A stretch of DNA of 48,498 nucleotides. Origin: Saccoglossus kowalevskii (taxonomy: Eukaryota; Hemichordata; Enteropneusta; Harrimaniidae). The notes under the pieces were generated by a model. It made no database searches. It saw only the letters and a program-made list of their open reading frames with translations, and was not told the origin of the DNA. Location of the stretch: NCBI RefSeq assembly GCF_000003605.2, contig NW_003115486.1, positions 1-48,498 of the forward strand, given 5' to 3'. This document shows, piece by piece, positions 1 to 12,121 of this stretch. Positions within the stretch are counted from its first letter, which is position 1. Every line of letters begins with the position of its first letter. Position numbers and translations under genes: made by a program.

Positions 1-195
1 GTGTCTCGTACATGTCTACTGAGCCACAATTATCTGGTGATGTGTCTTCAACATGTCATTTTAATTCATGTAATACTGAGCCACAATTACCTGGTGATGT
101 GTCTTGAAACATGTCATTTTATTTCATGTAATACTGAACCATAATTACCTGGTAATGTGTATCGTACATGTCTACTGAGTCACAATTACCTGGTC
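1..195 (+). repeat. left edge of array, mixed long and short units
   Basis: The window opens inside a short unit (1-39, GTGTCTCGTACATG). It is followed by a 57-bp unit at 40, a 58-bp unit at 97 and a 41-bp unit at 155-195. No flanking unique DNA is visible, so the array continues to the left of the window. Confidence 0.9.
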
Positions 196-250
196 ATGTG
201 TCTTGAAACATGTCATTTTAATTCATGTAATACTGAACCACAATTACCTG

Positions 251-270
251 GTGATGTGTCACGAAACGTG
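251..270 (+). other. example of the overlapping dyads present in many units
   Basis: Two short inverted repeats overlap: GTGA-TGTG-TCAC at 251-262 and CACG-AAA-CGTG at 260-270. The second is perfect only when unit position 15 is G. Such sites recur in a large share of the full-length units and could be binding sites for a satellite-associated protein, but nothing in the sequence proves binding. Confidence 0.5.
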
Positions 271-659
271 TCATTTTAATTCATGTAATACTGAGCCACA
301 ATTACCTGGTGATGTGTCACAAAACATGTCATTTTTATTCATGTAATACTTAGGCACAATTACCTGGTGATGTGTCAAAAAACATGTCATTTTAATTCAT
401 GTAATACTGAGCCACAATTACCTGGTGATGTGTCTTGAAACATGTCATTTTAATTCATGTAATACTGAGCCACGATTACCTGGTGATGTGTCTTGAAACA
501 TGTCATTTTAATTCATGTAATACTGAGACACAATAACCTGGCGATGTGTCACAAAACATGTCATTTTAATTCATGTAATACTGAGCCACAATTACCTGGT
601 GATGTGTCACGAAACATGTCATTTTAATTCAGGTAATACTGAGCCACAATTACCTGGTC

Positions 660-717
660 ATGTGTCACGAAACGTGTCATTTTAATTCTTGTAATACAGA
701 GCCACAATTACCTCGTG
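660..717 (+). repeat. example of the standard 58-bp unit
   Basis: This is one full-length unit starting at ATGTGTC. Variation sits at recurring sites: positions 8-10 (ACG, ACA or TTG), 15 (A or G), 27-33 (TTCATGT, TCCATGT, TCTATAT or TTCAGGT), 40-41 (GAGCC, GAACC or TTAGCC), 46-47 (CA, CG or TA), 51-52 (AC or AA) and 56-58 (GTG, GTC, GTT or GCG). Combinations of these variants define subtypes that travel together in blocks, so they can serve as markers for tracing duplications. Confidence 0.95.
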
Positions 718-2689
718 ATGTGTCACAAAACATGTCATTTTAATTCATGTAATACTGAGCCACAATAACCTGGCGATGTGTCACAAAATATGTTATTTTA
801 ATTCATGTAATACAGAGCCACAATTACCTGGTGATGTGTCACGAAACATGTCATTTTAATTCAGGTAATACTGAGCCACAATTACCTGGTGATGTGTCAC
901 GAAACATGTCATTTTAATTCATGTAATACTGAACCACAATTAACTGGTGATGTGTCACGAAAAGTGTCATTTTAATCTATATAATACTGAACCATAATTA
1001 CCTGGTGATGTATCTTGAAACATGTCATTTTAATCCATGTAATACTGAACCACGATTACCTGGTGATGTGTCTTGAAACATGTCATTTTAATTCATGTAA
1101 TACTGAACCACAATTAACTGGTGATGTGTCACGAAACGTGTCATTTTAATTCATGTAATACTGAGCCACAATTACCTGGTGATGTGTCACGAAACGTGTC
1201 ATTTTCATCCATGTAATACTGAGCCACAATTACCTGGTGATGTATCTTGAAACATGTCATTTTAATCCATGTAATACTGAGCCACGATTACCTGGTGATG
1301 TGTCTTTAAACATGTCATTTTAATTCATGTGATACTGAGCCACAATTACCTGGTGATGTGTCACGAAACGTGTCATTTTAATCCATGTAATACTGAACCA
1401 CAATTACCTGGTGATGTGTCTTGAAACATGTCATTTCAATCCATGTAATTCTGAGCCACAATTACCTGGTGATGTGTCACGAAACATGTCATTTTAATTC
1501 ATGTAATACTGAACCATAATTACCTGGTGATGTGTCACGAAACGTGTCATTTTAATTCATGTAATACTGAGCCACAATTACCTGGTGATGTGTCACGAAA
1601 CATGTCATTTTAATCCATGTAATACTGAACCACAATTACCTGGTGATGTGTCTTGAAACATGTCATTTTAATTCATGTAATACTGAGCCACGATTACCTG
1701 GTGATGTGTCTTGAAACATGTCATTTTAATTCATGTAATACTGAGCCACAATTACCTGGTGATGTGTCACGAAACGTGTCATTTTAATTCATGTAATACT
1801 GAGCCACAATTTCCTGGTGATGTGTCACAAAACATGTCATTTTAATTCATGTAATACTGAGCCACAATAACCTGGCGATGTGTCACAAAACATGTCATTT
1901 TAATTCATGTAATACTGAGCCACAATTACCTGGTGATGTGTCACGAAACATGTCATTTTAATTCAGGTAATACTGAGCCACAATTACCTGGTCATGTGTC
2001 ACGAAACGTGTCATTTTAATTCATGTAATACAGAGCCACAATTACCTCGTGATGTGTCACAAAACATGTCATTTTAATTCATGTAATACTGAGCCACAAT
2101 AACCTGGCGATGTGTCACAAAACATGTCATTTTAATTCATGTAATACTGAGCCACAATTACCTGGTGATGTGTCACGAAACATGTCATTTTAATTCAGGT
2201 AATACTGAGCCACAATTACCTGGTGATGTGTCACGAAACATGTCATTTTAATTCATGTAATACTGAACCACAATTAACTGGTGATGTGTCACGAAACGTG
2301 TCATTTTAATCTATATAATACTGAACCATAATTACCTGGTGATGTATCTTGAAACATGACATTTTAATCCATGTAATACTGAGCCACGATTACCTGGTGA
2401 TGTGTCTTGAAACATGTCATTTTAATTCATGTAATACTGAACCACAATTAACTGGTGATGTGTCACGAAACGTGTCATTTTAATTCATGTAATACTGAGC
2501 CACAATTACCTGGTGATGTGTCACGAAACGTGTCATTTTAATCCATGTAATACTGAACCACAATTACCTGGTGATGTGTCTTGAAACATGTCATTTCAAT
2601 CCATGTAATACTGAGCCACAATTACCTGGTGATGTGTCACGAAACATGTCATTTTAATTCATGTACTACTGAACCATAATTACCTGGTT

Positions 2690-3276
2690 ATGTGTCTCGT
2701 ACATGTCTACTGAGCCACAATTGCCTGGTCATGAGTCTCGTAACATGTCATTTTAATTCATGTTATACTGAAACCTAATTACCTGGTTATGTGTCTCGTA
2801 TATTTCTACTGAGCAACAATTACCTGGTCATGTGTCACGAAACGTGTCATTTTAATTCATGTAATACTGAACCACAATTACCTGGTGATGTGTCACGAAA
2901 CGTGTCATTTTAATCTATATAATACTGAACCATAATTACCTGGTGATGTATCTTGAAACACGTCATTTTAATTCATGTAATACTGAGCCACAATTACCTG
3001 GTCATGTGTCACGAAACGTGTCATTTTAATCTATATAATACTGAACCATAATTATCTGGTGATGTATCTTGAAACATGTCATTTCAATCCATGTAATACT
3101 GAACCACAATTACCTGGTGATGTGTCTTGAAACATGTCATTTTAATCCATGTAATACTGAACCATAATTACCTGGCTATGTGTCTCATAACATGTCTACT
3201 GAGCCACAATTGCCTGGTCATGAGTCTCGTAACATGTCATTTTAATTCATGTATACTGAACCATAATTACCTGGTG
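2690..3276 (+). repeat. module A, copy 1 (41-58-41-6x58-42-57)
   Basis: Module A is a fixed unit order: a 41-bp unit, 58 bp starting ATGAGTC, a 41-bp unit of the TATATTTC/GAGCAAC subtype, six 58-bp units, a 42-bp unit and a final 58-bp unit. This copy is one base short in its last unit (GTATACTG instead of GTAATACTG), hence 587 bp. Otherwise I read it as identical to copy 2 at 3393. Confidence 0.9.
2890..2960 (+). other. example of the TATATAA-bearing unit haplotype
   Basis: Units with AATCTATATAATACTG are nearly always preceded by CACGAAACGTG and followed by GAACCATAATTACC and ATGTATCTTGAAAC. TATATAA resembles a TATA box, but there is no transcript evidence and no reading frame downstream. 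I take it as a linked variant set and not a promoter. Further examples lie near 3020, 3610, 10135, 27070, 31220 and 48125. Confidence 0.6.
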
Positions 3277-3392
3277 ATGTGTCTTGAAACATGTCATTTC
3301 AATCCATGTAATACTGAGCCACAATTACCTGGTGATGTGTCACGAAACATGTCATTTTAATTCATGTACTACTGAACCATAATTACCTGGTT

Positions 3393-3980
3393 ATGTGTCT
3401 CGTACATGTCTACTGAGCCACAATTGCCTGGTCATGAGTCTCGTAACATGTCATTTTAATTCATGTTATACTGAAACCTAATTACCTGGTTATGTGTCTC
3501 GTATATTTCTACTGAGCAACAATTACCTGGTCATGTGTCACGAAACGTGTCATTTTAATTCATGTAATACTGAACCACAATTACCTGGTGATGTGTCACG
3601 AAACGTGTCATTTTAATCTATATAATACTGAACCATAATTACCTGGTGATGTATCTTGAAACACGTCATTTTAATTCATGTAATACTGAGCCACAATTAC
3701 CTGGTCATGTGTCACGAAACGTGTCATTTTAATCTATATAATACTGAACCATAATTATCTGGTGATGTATCTTGAAACATGTCATTTCAATCCATGTAAT
3801 ACTGAACCACAATTACCTGGTGATGTGTCTTGAAACATGTCATTTTAATCCATGTAATACTGAACCATAATTACCTGGCTATGTGTCTCATAACATGTCT
3901 ACTGAGCCACAATTGCCTGGTCATGAGTCTCGTAACATGTCATTTTAATTCATGTAATACTGAACCATAATTACCTGGTT
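3393..3980 (+). repeat. module A, copy 2 (588 bp)
   Basis: Full 588-bp module, 703 bp downstream of copy 1. Its private markers (ATGTTATACTGAAACC, TATATTTCTACTGAGCAAC, AAACACGTC, ATTATCTGG) occur in the same order as in the other copies. I saw no difference from the copies at 8395 and 47904. Confidence 0.9.
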
Positions 3981-4583
3981 ATGTGTCTCGTACATGTCTA
4001 CTGAGCCACAATTACCTGGTCATGTGTCACGAAACGTGTCATTTTAATTCATGTAATACTGAACCACAATTACCTGGTGATGTGTCACGAAACGTGTCAT
4101 TTTAATCTATATAATACTGAACCATAATTACCTGGTGATGTTTCTTGAAACATGTCATTTTAATTCATGTAATACTGAGCCACAATTACCTGGTCATGTG
4201 TCACGAAACGTGTCATTTTAATCTATATAATACTGAACCATAATTACCTGGTGATGTATCTTGAAACATGTCATTTCAATCCATGTAATACTGAACCACA
4301 ATTACCTGGTGATGTGTCTTGAAACATGTCATTTCAATCCATGTAATACTGAGCCACAATTACCTGGTGATGTGTCACGAAACATGTCATTTTAATTCAT
4401 GTAATACTGAACCACAATTACCTGGTTATGTGTCTCGTACATGTCTACTGAGCCACAATTACCTGGTGATGTGTCTTGAACATGTCATTTTAATTCATTT
4501 AATACTGAACCACAATTACCTGGTGATGTGTCACGAAACATGTCATTTTAATTCATGTAATACTGAACCATAATTACCTGGCT

Positions 4584-4625
4584 ATGTGTCTCATAACATG
4601 TCTACTGAGCCACAATTGCCTGGTC
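4584..4625 (+). repeat. example of the 42-bp short unit (CTCATAACATG subtype)
   Basis: This short form reads CTCATAACATGTC, then TACTGAGCC and ATTGCCTGG. It retains the A missing from the 41-bp type. It is normally followed by a full-length unit starting ATGAGTCTCGTAACATG, so the pair is a fixed dimer. The dimer also starts at 3178, 3881, 4898, 8883, 9041, 30480, 37392, 38095, 44338, 46358, 47177, 47491 and 48392; the copy at 47648 has lost one base (CACATTGCC). Confidence 0.93.
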
Positions 4626-4741
4626 ATGAGTCTCGTAACATGTCATTTTAATTCATGTAATACTGAACCATAATTACCTGGTCATGTGTCACGAAACATG
4701 TCATTTTAATACATGTAATACTGAACCATAATTACCTGGTT

Positions 4742-4782
4742 ATGTGTCTCGTACATGTCTACTGAGCCACAATTACCTGGTC
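4742..4782 (+). repeat. example of the 41-bp short unit
   Basis: This unit begins ATGTGTCTCGTACATGTC and then jumps to TACTGAGCC. Against the 58-bp unit it lacks the 16 bp at positions 20-35 and one A at 11-13. The same breakpoint occurs in nearly all short units, so they probably descend from one founder deletion. Subtypes are: CTCGTACATG (most common), CTCGTATATTTC followed by GAGCAAC (inside module A), CCTCCTACATG (15491, 24558, 33461), and a form with CAACTGAGCC that closes several copies of cassette C. Confidence 0.95.
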
Positions 4783-4997
4783 ATGTGTCTTGAACATGTC
4801 ATTTTAATTCATTTAATACTGAACCACAATTACCTGGTGATGTGTCACGAAACATGTCATTTTAATTCATGTAATACTGAACCACACTTACCTCGTTATG
4901 TATCTCATAACATGTCTACTGAGCCACAATTGCCTGGTCATGAGTCTCGTAACATGTCATTTTAATTCATGTAATACTGAGCCACAATTACATGGTG

Positions 4998-5987
4998 ATG
5001 TGTCTTGAAACGTGTCATTTTAATTCATGTAATACTGAACCATAATTACCTGGTTATGTGTCTCGTACATGTCTACTGAGCCACAATTACCTGGTGATGT
5101 GTCTTGAACATGTCATTTTAATTCATGTAATACTGAGCCACAATTACCTGGTGATGTGTCTTGAAACATGTCATTTTATTTCATGTAATACTGAACCACA
5201 ATTACCTGGTGATGTGTCACAAAACATGTCATTTTAATTCATGTAATACTGAGCCACAATTACCTAGCGATGTGTCACAAAACATGTCATTTTAATTCAT
5301 GTAATACTGAGCCACAATTACCTGGTGATGTGTTACGAAACATGTCATTTTAATTCATGTAATACTGAGCCACAATTACCTGGTGATGTGTCACGAAACA
5401 TGTCATTTTAATTCATGTAATACTGAGCCACAATTACCTGGTGATGTGTCACGAAACATGTCATTTTGATTCATGTAATACTGAGCAACAATTACCTGGT
5501 GATGTGTCACGAAACGTGTCATTTCAATCCATGTAATACTGAACCACAATTACCTGGTGATGTGTCTTGAAACATGTCATTTCAATCCATGTAATACTGA
5601 GCCACAATTACCTGGTTATATGCCTCTACATGTCTACTGAGCCACAATTTCCTGGTCAAGTGTCTTGAATATGTCATTTTAATTCATTTAATACTGAACC
5701 ACAAATACCTGGTGATGTGTCTTGAAACATGTCATTTTAATTTATGTAATACTGAACCATAATTACCTGGTTATGTGTCTCGTACATGTCTACTGAGCCA
5801 CAATTACCTGGTGATGTGTCACGAAACATGTCATTTTAATTCATGTAATACTGAACCACAATTACCTGGTGATGTGTCACAAAACATGTCATTTTAATTC
5901 ATGTAATACTGAACCACAATTACCTGGTGATGTGTCACGAAACGTGTCATTTTAATTCATGTAATACTGAACCATTATTACCTGGTT
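4998..5987 (+). repeat. full-length units with a degenerate 40-bp unit
   Basis: This stretch has two 58-bp units, a 41-57 pair at 5056, eight 58-bp units, then a decayed short unit at 5618-5657 (ATATGCCTCTACATG, 40 bp). That is followed by a 57-bp unit starting AAGTGTCTTGAATATG, a 58-bp unit, a 41-bp unit and three 58-bp units. The 5618 pair resembles the CCTCC short pairs at 15491, 24558 and 33461 but carries extra changes. Confidence 0.85.
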
Positions 5988-6184
5988 ATGTGTCTCGTAC
6001 ATGTCTACTGAGCCACAATTACCTGGTGATGTGTCTTGAACATGTCATTTTAATTCATGTAATACTGAGCCACAACTACCCGGTGATGTGTCACGAAACA
6101 TGTCATTTTAATTCATGTAATACTGAACCATAATTACCTGGTTATGTGTCTCGTACATGTCAACTGAGCCACAATTACCTGGTG
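5988..6184 (+). repeat. cassette C (41-57-58-41, 197 bp), first of 11 copies
   Basis: Cassette C is a 41-bp unit, a 57-bp unit with GTCTTGAACATG, a 58-bp unit and another 41-bp unit, always 197 bp in total. Copies start at 5988, 7055, 12122, 15491, 17080, 23433, 25808, 27668, 28677, 34654 and 36127. Several share the markers ACCATTATTACC just before, CACAACTACCCGG inside, and GTCAACTGAGCC in the closing short unit. The copies at 12122, 15491, 23433, 25808 and 34654 are sequence variants of the same order. Confidence 0.9.
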
Positions 6185-7251
6185 ATGTGTCTTAAAACAT
6201 GTCATTTTAATTCATGTAATACTGAGCCACAATAACCTGGTGATGTGTCACAAAACATGTCATTTTAATTCATGTAATACTGAACCACAATTACCTGGTG
6301 ATGTGTCACGAAACGTGTCATTTTAATTCATGTAATGCTCAGCCACAATTACCTGGCGATGTGTCACAAAACATGTCATTTTAATTCACGTAATACTTAG
6401 CCACAATTACCTGGTGATGTGTCACGAAACGTATCATTTTAATTCATTTAATACTTAGCCACAATTACCTGGTGATGTGTCACGAAACGTGTCATTTTAA
6501 TTCATGTAATAATGAGCCACGATTACCTGGTGATGTGTCTTGAAACATGTCATTTTAATTCATGTAATACTGAACCACAATTACCTGGTAATGTGTCTAG
6601 AAACATGTCATTTTAATTCATGTAATACTGAGCCACGATTACCTGGTGATGTGTCACGAAATGTGTCATTTTAATTCATGTAATACTGAACCACAATTAC
6701 CTGGTGATGTGTCTTGAAACATGTCATTTTAATTCATGTAATGCTTAGCCACAATTACCTGGTGATGTGTCTTGAAACATGTCATTTTAATTCATGTAAT
6801 ACTGAGCCACGATTACCTGGTGATGTGTCACGAAACGTGTCATTTTAATTCATGTAATACTGAACCACAATTACCTGGTGATGTGTCACGAAACGTATCA
6901 TTTTAATCCATGTAATACTGAACCACAATTACCTGGTGATTTGTCACAAAACATGTCATTTTAATTCATGTAATACTGAGCCACAATTACCTGGTGATGT
7001 GTCACAAAACATGTCATTTTAATTCATGTAATACTGAACCATTATTACCTGGTTATGTGTCTCGTACATGTCTACTGAGCCACAATTACCTGGTGATGTG
7101 TCTTGAACATGTCATTTTAATTCATATAATACTGAGCCACAACTACCCGGTGATGTGTCACGAAACATGTCATTTTAATTCATGTAATACTGAACCATAA
7201 TTACCTGGTTATGTGTCTCGTACATGTCAACTGAGCCACAATTACCTGGTG
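6185..7251 (+). repeat. 15 full-length units then cassette C
   Basis: Fifteen units of 58 bp (6185-7054) are followed by a cassette C copy (7055-7251). The run includes a block with CTCAGCC (6338) to CTTAGCC that recurs at 15841, 16537 and 18242. The region 5741-7251 corresponds to 27421-28873, at an offset of 21680 bp that drops to 21622 after one unit is lost in the right-hand copy. Confidence 0.88.
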
Positions 7252-8394
7252 ATTGGTCTTAAAACATGTCATTTTAATTCATGTAATACTGAGCCACAAT
7301 AACCTGGTGATGTGTCACAAAACATGTCATTTTAATTCATGTAATACTGAGCCACAATTACCTCGTGATGTGTCACAAAACATGTCATTTTAATTCATGT
7401 AATACTGAGCCACAATAACCTGGCGATGTGTCACAAAACATGTCATTTTAATTCATGTAATACTGAGCCACAATTACCTGGTGATGTGTCACGAAACATG
7501 TCATTTTAATTCAGGTAATACTGAGCCACAATTACCTGGTGATGTGTCACGAAACATGTCATTTTAATTCATGTAATACTGAACCTCAATTAACTGGTGA
7601 TGTGTCACGAAACGTGTCATTTTAATCTATATAATACTGAACCATAATTACCTGGTGATGTATCTTGAAACATGACATTTTAATCCATGTAATACTGAGC
7701 CACGATTACCTGGTGATGTGTCTTGAAACATGTCATTTTAATTCATGTAATACTGAACCACAATTAACTGGTGATGTGTCACGAAACGTGTCATTTTAAT
7801 TCATGTAATACTGAGCCACAATTACCTGGTGATGTGTCACGAAACGTGTCATTTTAATCCATGTAATACTGAACCACAATTACCTGGTGATGTGTCTTGA
7901 AACATGTCATTTCAATCCATGTAATACTGAGCCACAATTTCCTGGTGATGTGTCACGAAACATGTCATTTTAATTCATGTTATACTGAAACCTAATTACC
8001 TGGTTATGTGTCTCGTATATTTCTACTGAGCAACAATTACCTGGTCATGTGTCACGAAACGTGTCATTTTAATTCATGTAATACTGAACCACAATTACCT
8101 GGTGATGTGTCACGAAACGTGTCATTTTAATCTATATAATACTGAACCATAATTACCTGGTGATGTATCTTGAAACACGTCATTTTAATTCATGTAATAC
8201 TGAGCCACAATTACCTGGTAATGTGTCACGAAACGTGTCATTTTAATCCATGTAATACTGAGCCACAATTACCTGGTGATGTGTCTTGAAACATGTCATT
8301 TCAATCCATGTAATACTGAGCCACAATTACCTGGTGATGTGTCACGAAACATGTCATTTTAATTCATGTACTACTGAACCATAATTACCTGGTT
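7252..8394 (+). repeat. 13 full-length units joined to a partial module A
   Basis: The first unit starts ATTGGTCTTAAAAC, a marker shared only with 17277, 28874 and 36324. After 13 units of 58 bp the array enters module A at its third unit (41 bp at 8006, TATATTTC subtype) and runs six 58-bp units. 7583-8240 is collinear with 45546-46203 at an offset of 37963 bp, apart from a one-base deletion (GAACTC) at the right-hand locus. Confidence 0.87.
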
Positions 8395-8982
8395 ATGTGT
8401 CTCGTACATGTCTACTGAGCCACAATTGCCTGGTCATGAGTCTCGTAACATGTCATTTTAATTCATGTTATACTGAAACCTAATTACCTGGTTATGTGTC
8501 TCGTATATTTCTACTGAGCAACAATTACCTGGTCATGTGTCACGAAACGTGTCATTTTAATTCATGTAATACTGAACCACAATTACCTGGTGATGTGTCA
8601 CGAAACGTGTCATTTTAATCTATATAATACTGAACCATAATTACCTGGTGATGTATCTTGAAACACGTCATTTTAATTCATGTAATACTGAGCCACAATT
8701 ACCTGGTCATGTGTCACGAAACGTGTCATTTTAATCTATATAATACTGAACCATAATTATCTGGTGATGTATCTTGAAACATGTCATTTCAATCCATGTA
8801 ATACTGAACCACAATTACCTGGTGATGTGTCTTGAAACATGTCATTTTAATCCATGTAATACTGAACCATAATTACCTGGCTATGTGTCTCATAACATGT
8901 CTACTGAGCCACAATTGCCTGGTCATGAGTCTCGTAACATGTCATTTTAATTCATGTAATACTGAACCATAATTACCTGGTC
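8395..8982 (+). repeat. module A, copy 3 (588 bp)
   Basis: Same unit order and same private markers as copy 2, at a constant offset of 5002 bp. I saw no difference across the module. It is followed by a 58-bp unit and a second 42-58 dimer at 9041, which copy 2 lacks: a 158-bp insertion (58+58+42) relative to the 3.9 kb locus. Confidence 0.9.
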
Positions 8983-11900
8983 ATGTGTCACGAAACACGT
9001 CATTTTAATTCATTTAATACTGAATCTTAATTACCTGGTTATGTGTCTCATAACATGTCTACTGAGCCACAATTGCCTGGTCATGAGTCTCGTAACATGT
9101 CATTTTAATTCATGTAATACTGAACCATAATTACCTGGTTATGTGTCTCGTACATGTCTACTGAGCCACAATTACCTGGTCATGTGTCACGAAACGTGTC
9201 ATTTTAATTCATGTAATACTGAACCACAATTACCTGGTGATGTGTCACGAAATGTGTCATTTTAATCTATATAATACTGAACCATAATTACCTGGTGATG
9301 TTTCTTGAAACATGTCATTTTAATTCATGTAATACTGAGCCACAATTACCTGGTCATGTGTCTTGAAACATGTCATTTCAATCCATGTAATACTGAGCCA
9401 CAATTACCTGGTGATGTGTCTTGAAACATGTCATTTTAATTCATGTAATACTGAACCACAATTACCTGGTGATGTGTCTTGAAACATGCCATTTTAATTC
9501 ACGTAATACTGAGCCACAATTACCTGGTGATGTGTCACGAAACGTGTCATTTTAATTCATGTAATACTGAGCCACAATTACCTGGTGATGTGTGACAAAA
9601 CATGTCATTTTAATTCATGTAATACTGAGCCACAATTACCTGGTGATGTGTCTTGAAACATGTCATTTTAATTCATGTAATACTGAGCCACAATTACCTG
9701 GTGATGTGTCTTGAAACATGTCATTTTAATTCATGCAATACTGAACCAGAATTACCTGGTGATGTGTCTTGAAACATGTCATTTTAATTCATGTAATACT
9801 GAGCCACAATTACCTGGCGATGTGTCACAAAACATGTCATTTTAATTCATGTAATACTGAGCCACAATTACCTGGTGATGTGTCACGAAACATGTCATTT
9901 TAATTCATGTAATACTGAGCCACAATTACCTGGTGATGTGTCACGAAACATGTCATTTTAATTGATGTAATACTGAGCCACAATTACCTGGTGATGTGTC
10001 ACGAAACATGTCATTTTAATTGATGTAATACTGAGCCACAATTACCTGGTGATGTGTCACGAAACATGTCATTTTAATTCATGTAATACTGAGCCACAAT
10101 TACCTGGTCATGTGTCACGAAACGTGTCATTTTAATCTATATAATACTGAACCATAATTACCTGGTGATGTATCTTGAAACATGTCATTTTAATCCATGT
10201 AATACTGAGCCACGATTACCTGGTGATGTGTCTTGAAACATGTCATATTAATTCATGTAATACTGAACCACAAGTAACTGGTGATGTGTCACGAAACGTG
10301 TCATTTTAATTCATGTAATTCTGAGCCACAATTACCTGGTGATGTGTCACGAAACGTGTCATTTTAATTCATGTAATACTGAGCCACAATTACCTGGTGA
10401 TATGTCACGAAACGTATCATTTTAATCCATGTAATACTGAGCCACAATTACCTGGTGATGTGTCACAAAACATGTCATTTTAATTCATGTAATACTGAAC
10501 CATAATTACCTGGTTATGTGTCTCGTACATGTCTACTGAGCCACAATTACCCGGTGATGTGTCACGAAACGTATCATTTTAATCCATGTAATACTGAACC
10601 ATAATTACCTGGTGATGTGTCACAAAACATGGCATTTTAATTCATGTAATACTGAGCCACAATTACCTGGTGATGTGTCACAAAACATGTCATTTTAATT
10701 CATGTAATACTGAACCACAATTACCTGGTAATGAGTCTAGAAACATGTCATTTTAATTCATGTAATACTGAGCCACGATTACCTGGTGATGTGCCACGAA
10801 ACGTGTCATTTTAATTCATGTAATACTGAACCACAATTATCTGGTGATGTGTCTTGAAACATGTCATTTTAATTCATGTAATGCTTAGCACAATTACCTG
10901 GTGATGTGTCTTGAAACATGTCATTTTAATTCATGTAATACTGAGCCACAATTTCCTGGTGATGTGTCACAAAAAATGTCATTTTAATTCATGTAATACT
11001 GAGCCACAATAACCTGGCGATGTGTCACAAAACATGCCATTTTAATTCATGTAATACTGAGCTACAATTACCTGGTGATGTGTCACGAAACAAGTCATTT
11101 TAATTCAGGTAATACTGAGCCACAATTACCTGGTCATGTGTCACGAAACGTGTCATTTTAATTCATGTAATACAGAGCCACAATTACCTCGTGATGTGTC
11201 ACAAAACATGCCATTTTAATTCATGTAATACTGAGTCACAATAACCTGGCGATGTGTCACAAAACATGTCATTTTAATCCATGTAATACTGAACCACAAT
11301 TACCTGGTGATGTGTCTTGAAACATGTCATTTTAATTCATGTAATACTGAGCCACGATTACCTGGTGATGTGTCTTGAAACATGTCATTTTAATTCAGGT
11401 AATACTGAGCCACAAATACCTGGTGATGTGTCACGAAACGTGTCATTTTAATTCATGTAATACTGAGCCACAATTACGTAGTGATGTGTCACAAAACATG
11501 TCATTTTAATTAATGTAATACTGAGCCACAATAACCTGGCGATGTGTCACAAAACATGTCATTTTAATTCATGTAATACTGAGCCACAATTATCTGGTGA
11601 TGTGTCACGAAACATGTCATTTTAATGCAGGTAATACTGAGCCACAATTACGTGGTGATGTGTCACGAAACATGTCATTTTAATTCATGTAATACTGAGC
11701 CACAATTACCTGGTGATGTGTCACGAAACGTGTCATTTTAATCTATATAATACTGAACCATAATTACATGGTGATGTATCTTGAAACATGTCATTTTAAT
11801 CCATGTAATACTGAGCCACGATTACCTGGTGATGTGTCTTGAAACATGTCATTTTAATTCATGTAATACTGAACCACAATTAACTGGTGATGTGTCACGA

Positions 11901-12121
11901 AACGTGTCATTTTAATTCATGTAATACTGAGCCACAATTACCTGGTGATGTGTCACGAAACGTGTCATTTTAATCCATGTAATACTGAACCACAATTACC
12001 TGGTGATGTGTCTTGAAACATGTCATTTCAATCCATGTAGTACTGAGCCACGATTACCTGGTGATGTGTTACGAAACATGTCATTTTAATTCATGTAATA
12101 CTGAACCATAATTACCTGGTT
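8983..12121 (+). repeat. two long full-length runs (23 and 27 units)
   Basis: After short units at 9041 and 9141, 9182-10515 is exactly 23 x 58 bp. A 41-bp unit at 10516 is followed by 27 units to 12121, one base short in total because of the deletion in CTTAGCACAATT near 10888. The stretch ending near 10.9 kb (markers CACAAGTAACTGG at 10271 and ATGAGTCTAGAAAC) is repeated 3774 bp downstream. Confidence 0.9.

Larger units (their letters stand above)
196..2689 (+). repeat. pure run of 43 full-length units
   Basis: 2494 bp equals exactly 43 x 58, with no net insertion or deletion and no short unit. Marker variants include CACAATAACCTGGC with CACAAAAC (for example near 530 and 760), TTCAGGTAAT, and the CTATATAAT type. 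Parts of this series reappear around 20.1-22.3, 38.9-40.7 and 42.6-43.2 kb, so this run belongs to a variant family shared across the array. Confidence 0.92.
2577..3955 (+). repeat. 703-bp direct duplication carrying two module A copies
   Basis: Positions 2577-3252 match 3280-3955 at a constant offset of 703 bp, and I found no substitution over that stretch. Homology starts in the unit reading GTCTTGAAACATG-TCATTTCAATCC and ends where copy 1 loses one A. This is a tandem duplication most simply made by unequal exchange. Confidence 0.88.
4428..4997 (+). repeat. module B, copy 1 (570 bp)
   Basis: Unit order is 41-57-58-42-58-58-41-57-58-42-58. The same order is at 47021-47590, and shortened versions are at 37939-38409 (41-57-58-42-58-58-41-57-59) and 30324-30579 (the second half). 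It lies seven 58-bp units after module A copy 2. That linkage is kept at 36904/37939 and approximately at the right edge. Confidence 0.87.

Noticed and set aside
3000-5200. A prophage, defence island or other accessory gene system
   Set aside because: No reading frame with domain structure, ribosome binding site or operon layout was found on either strand; the short-unit-rich zones are only variant satellite.
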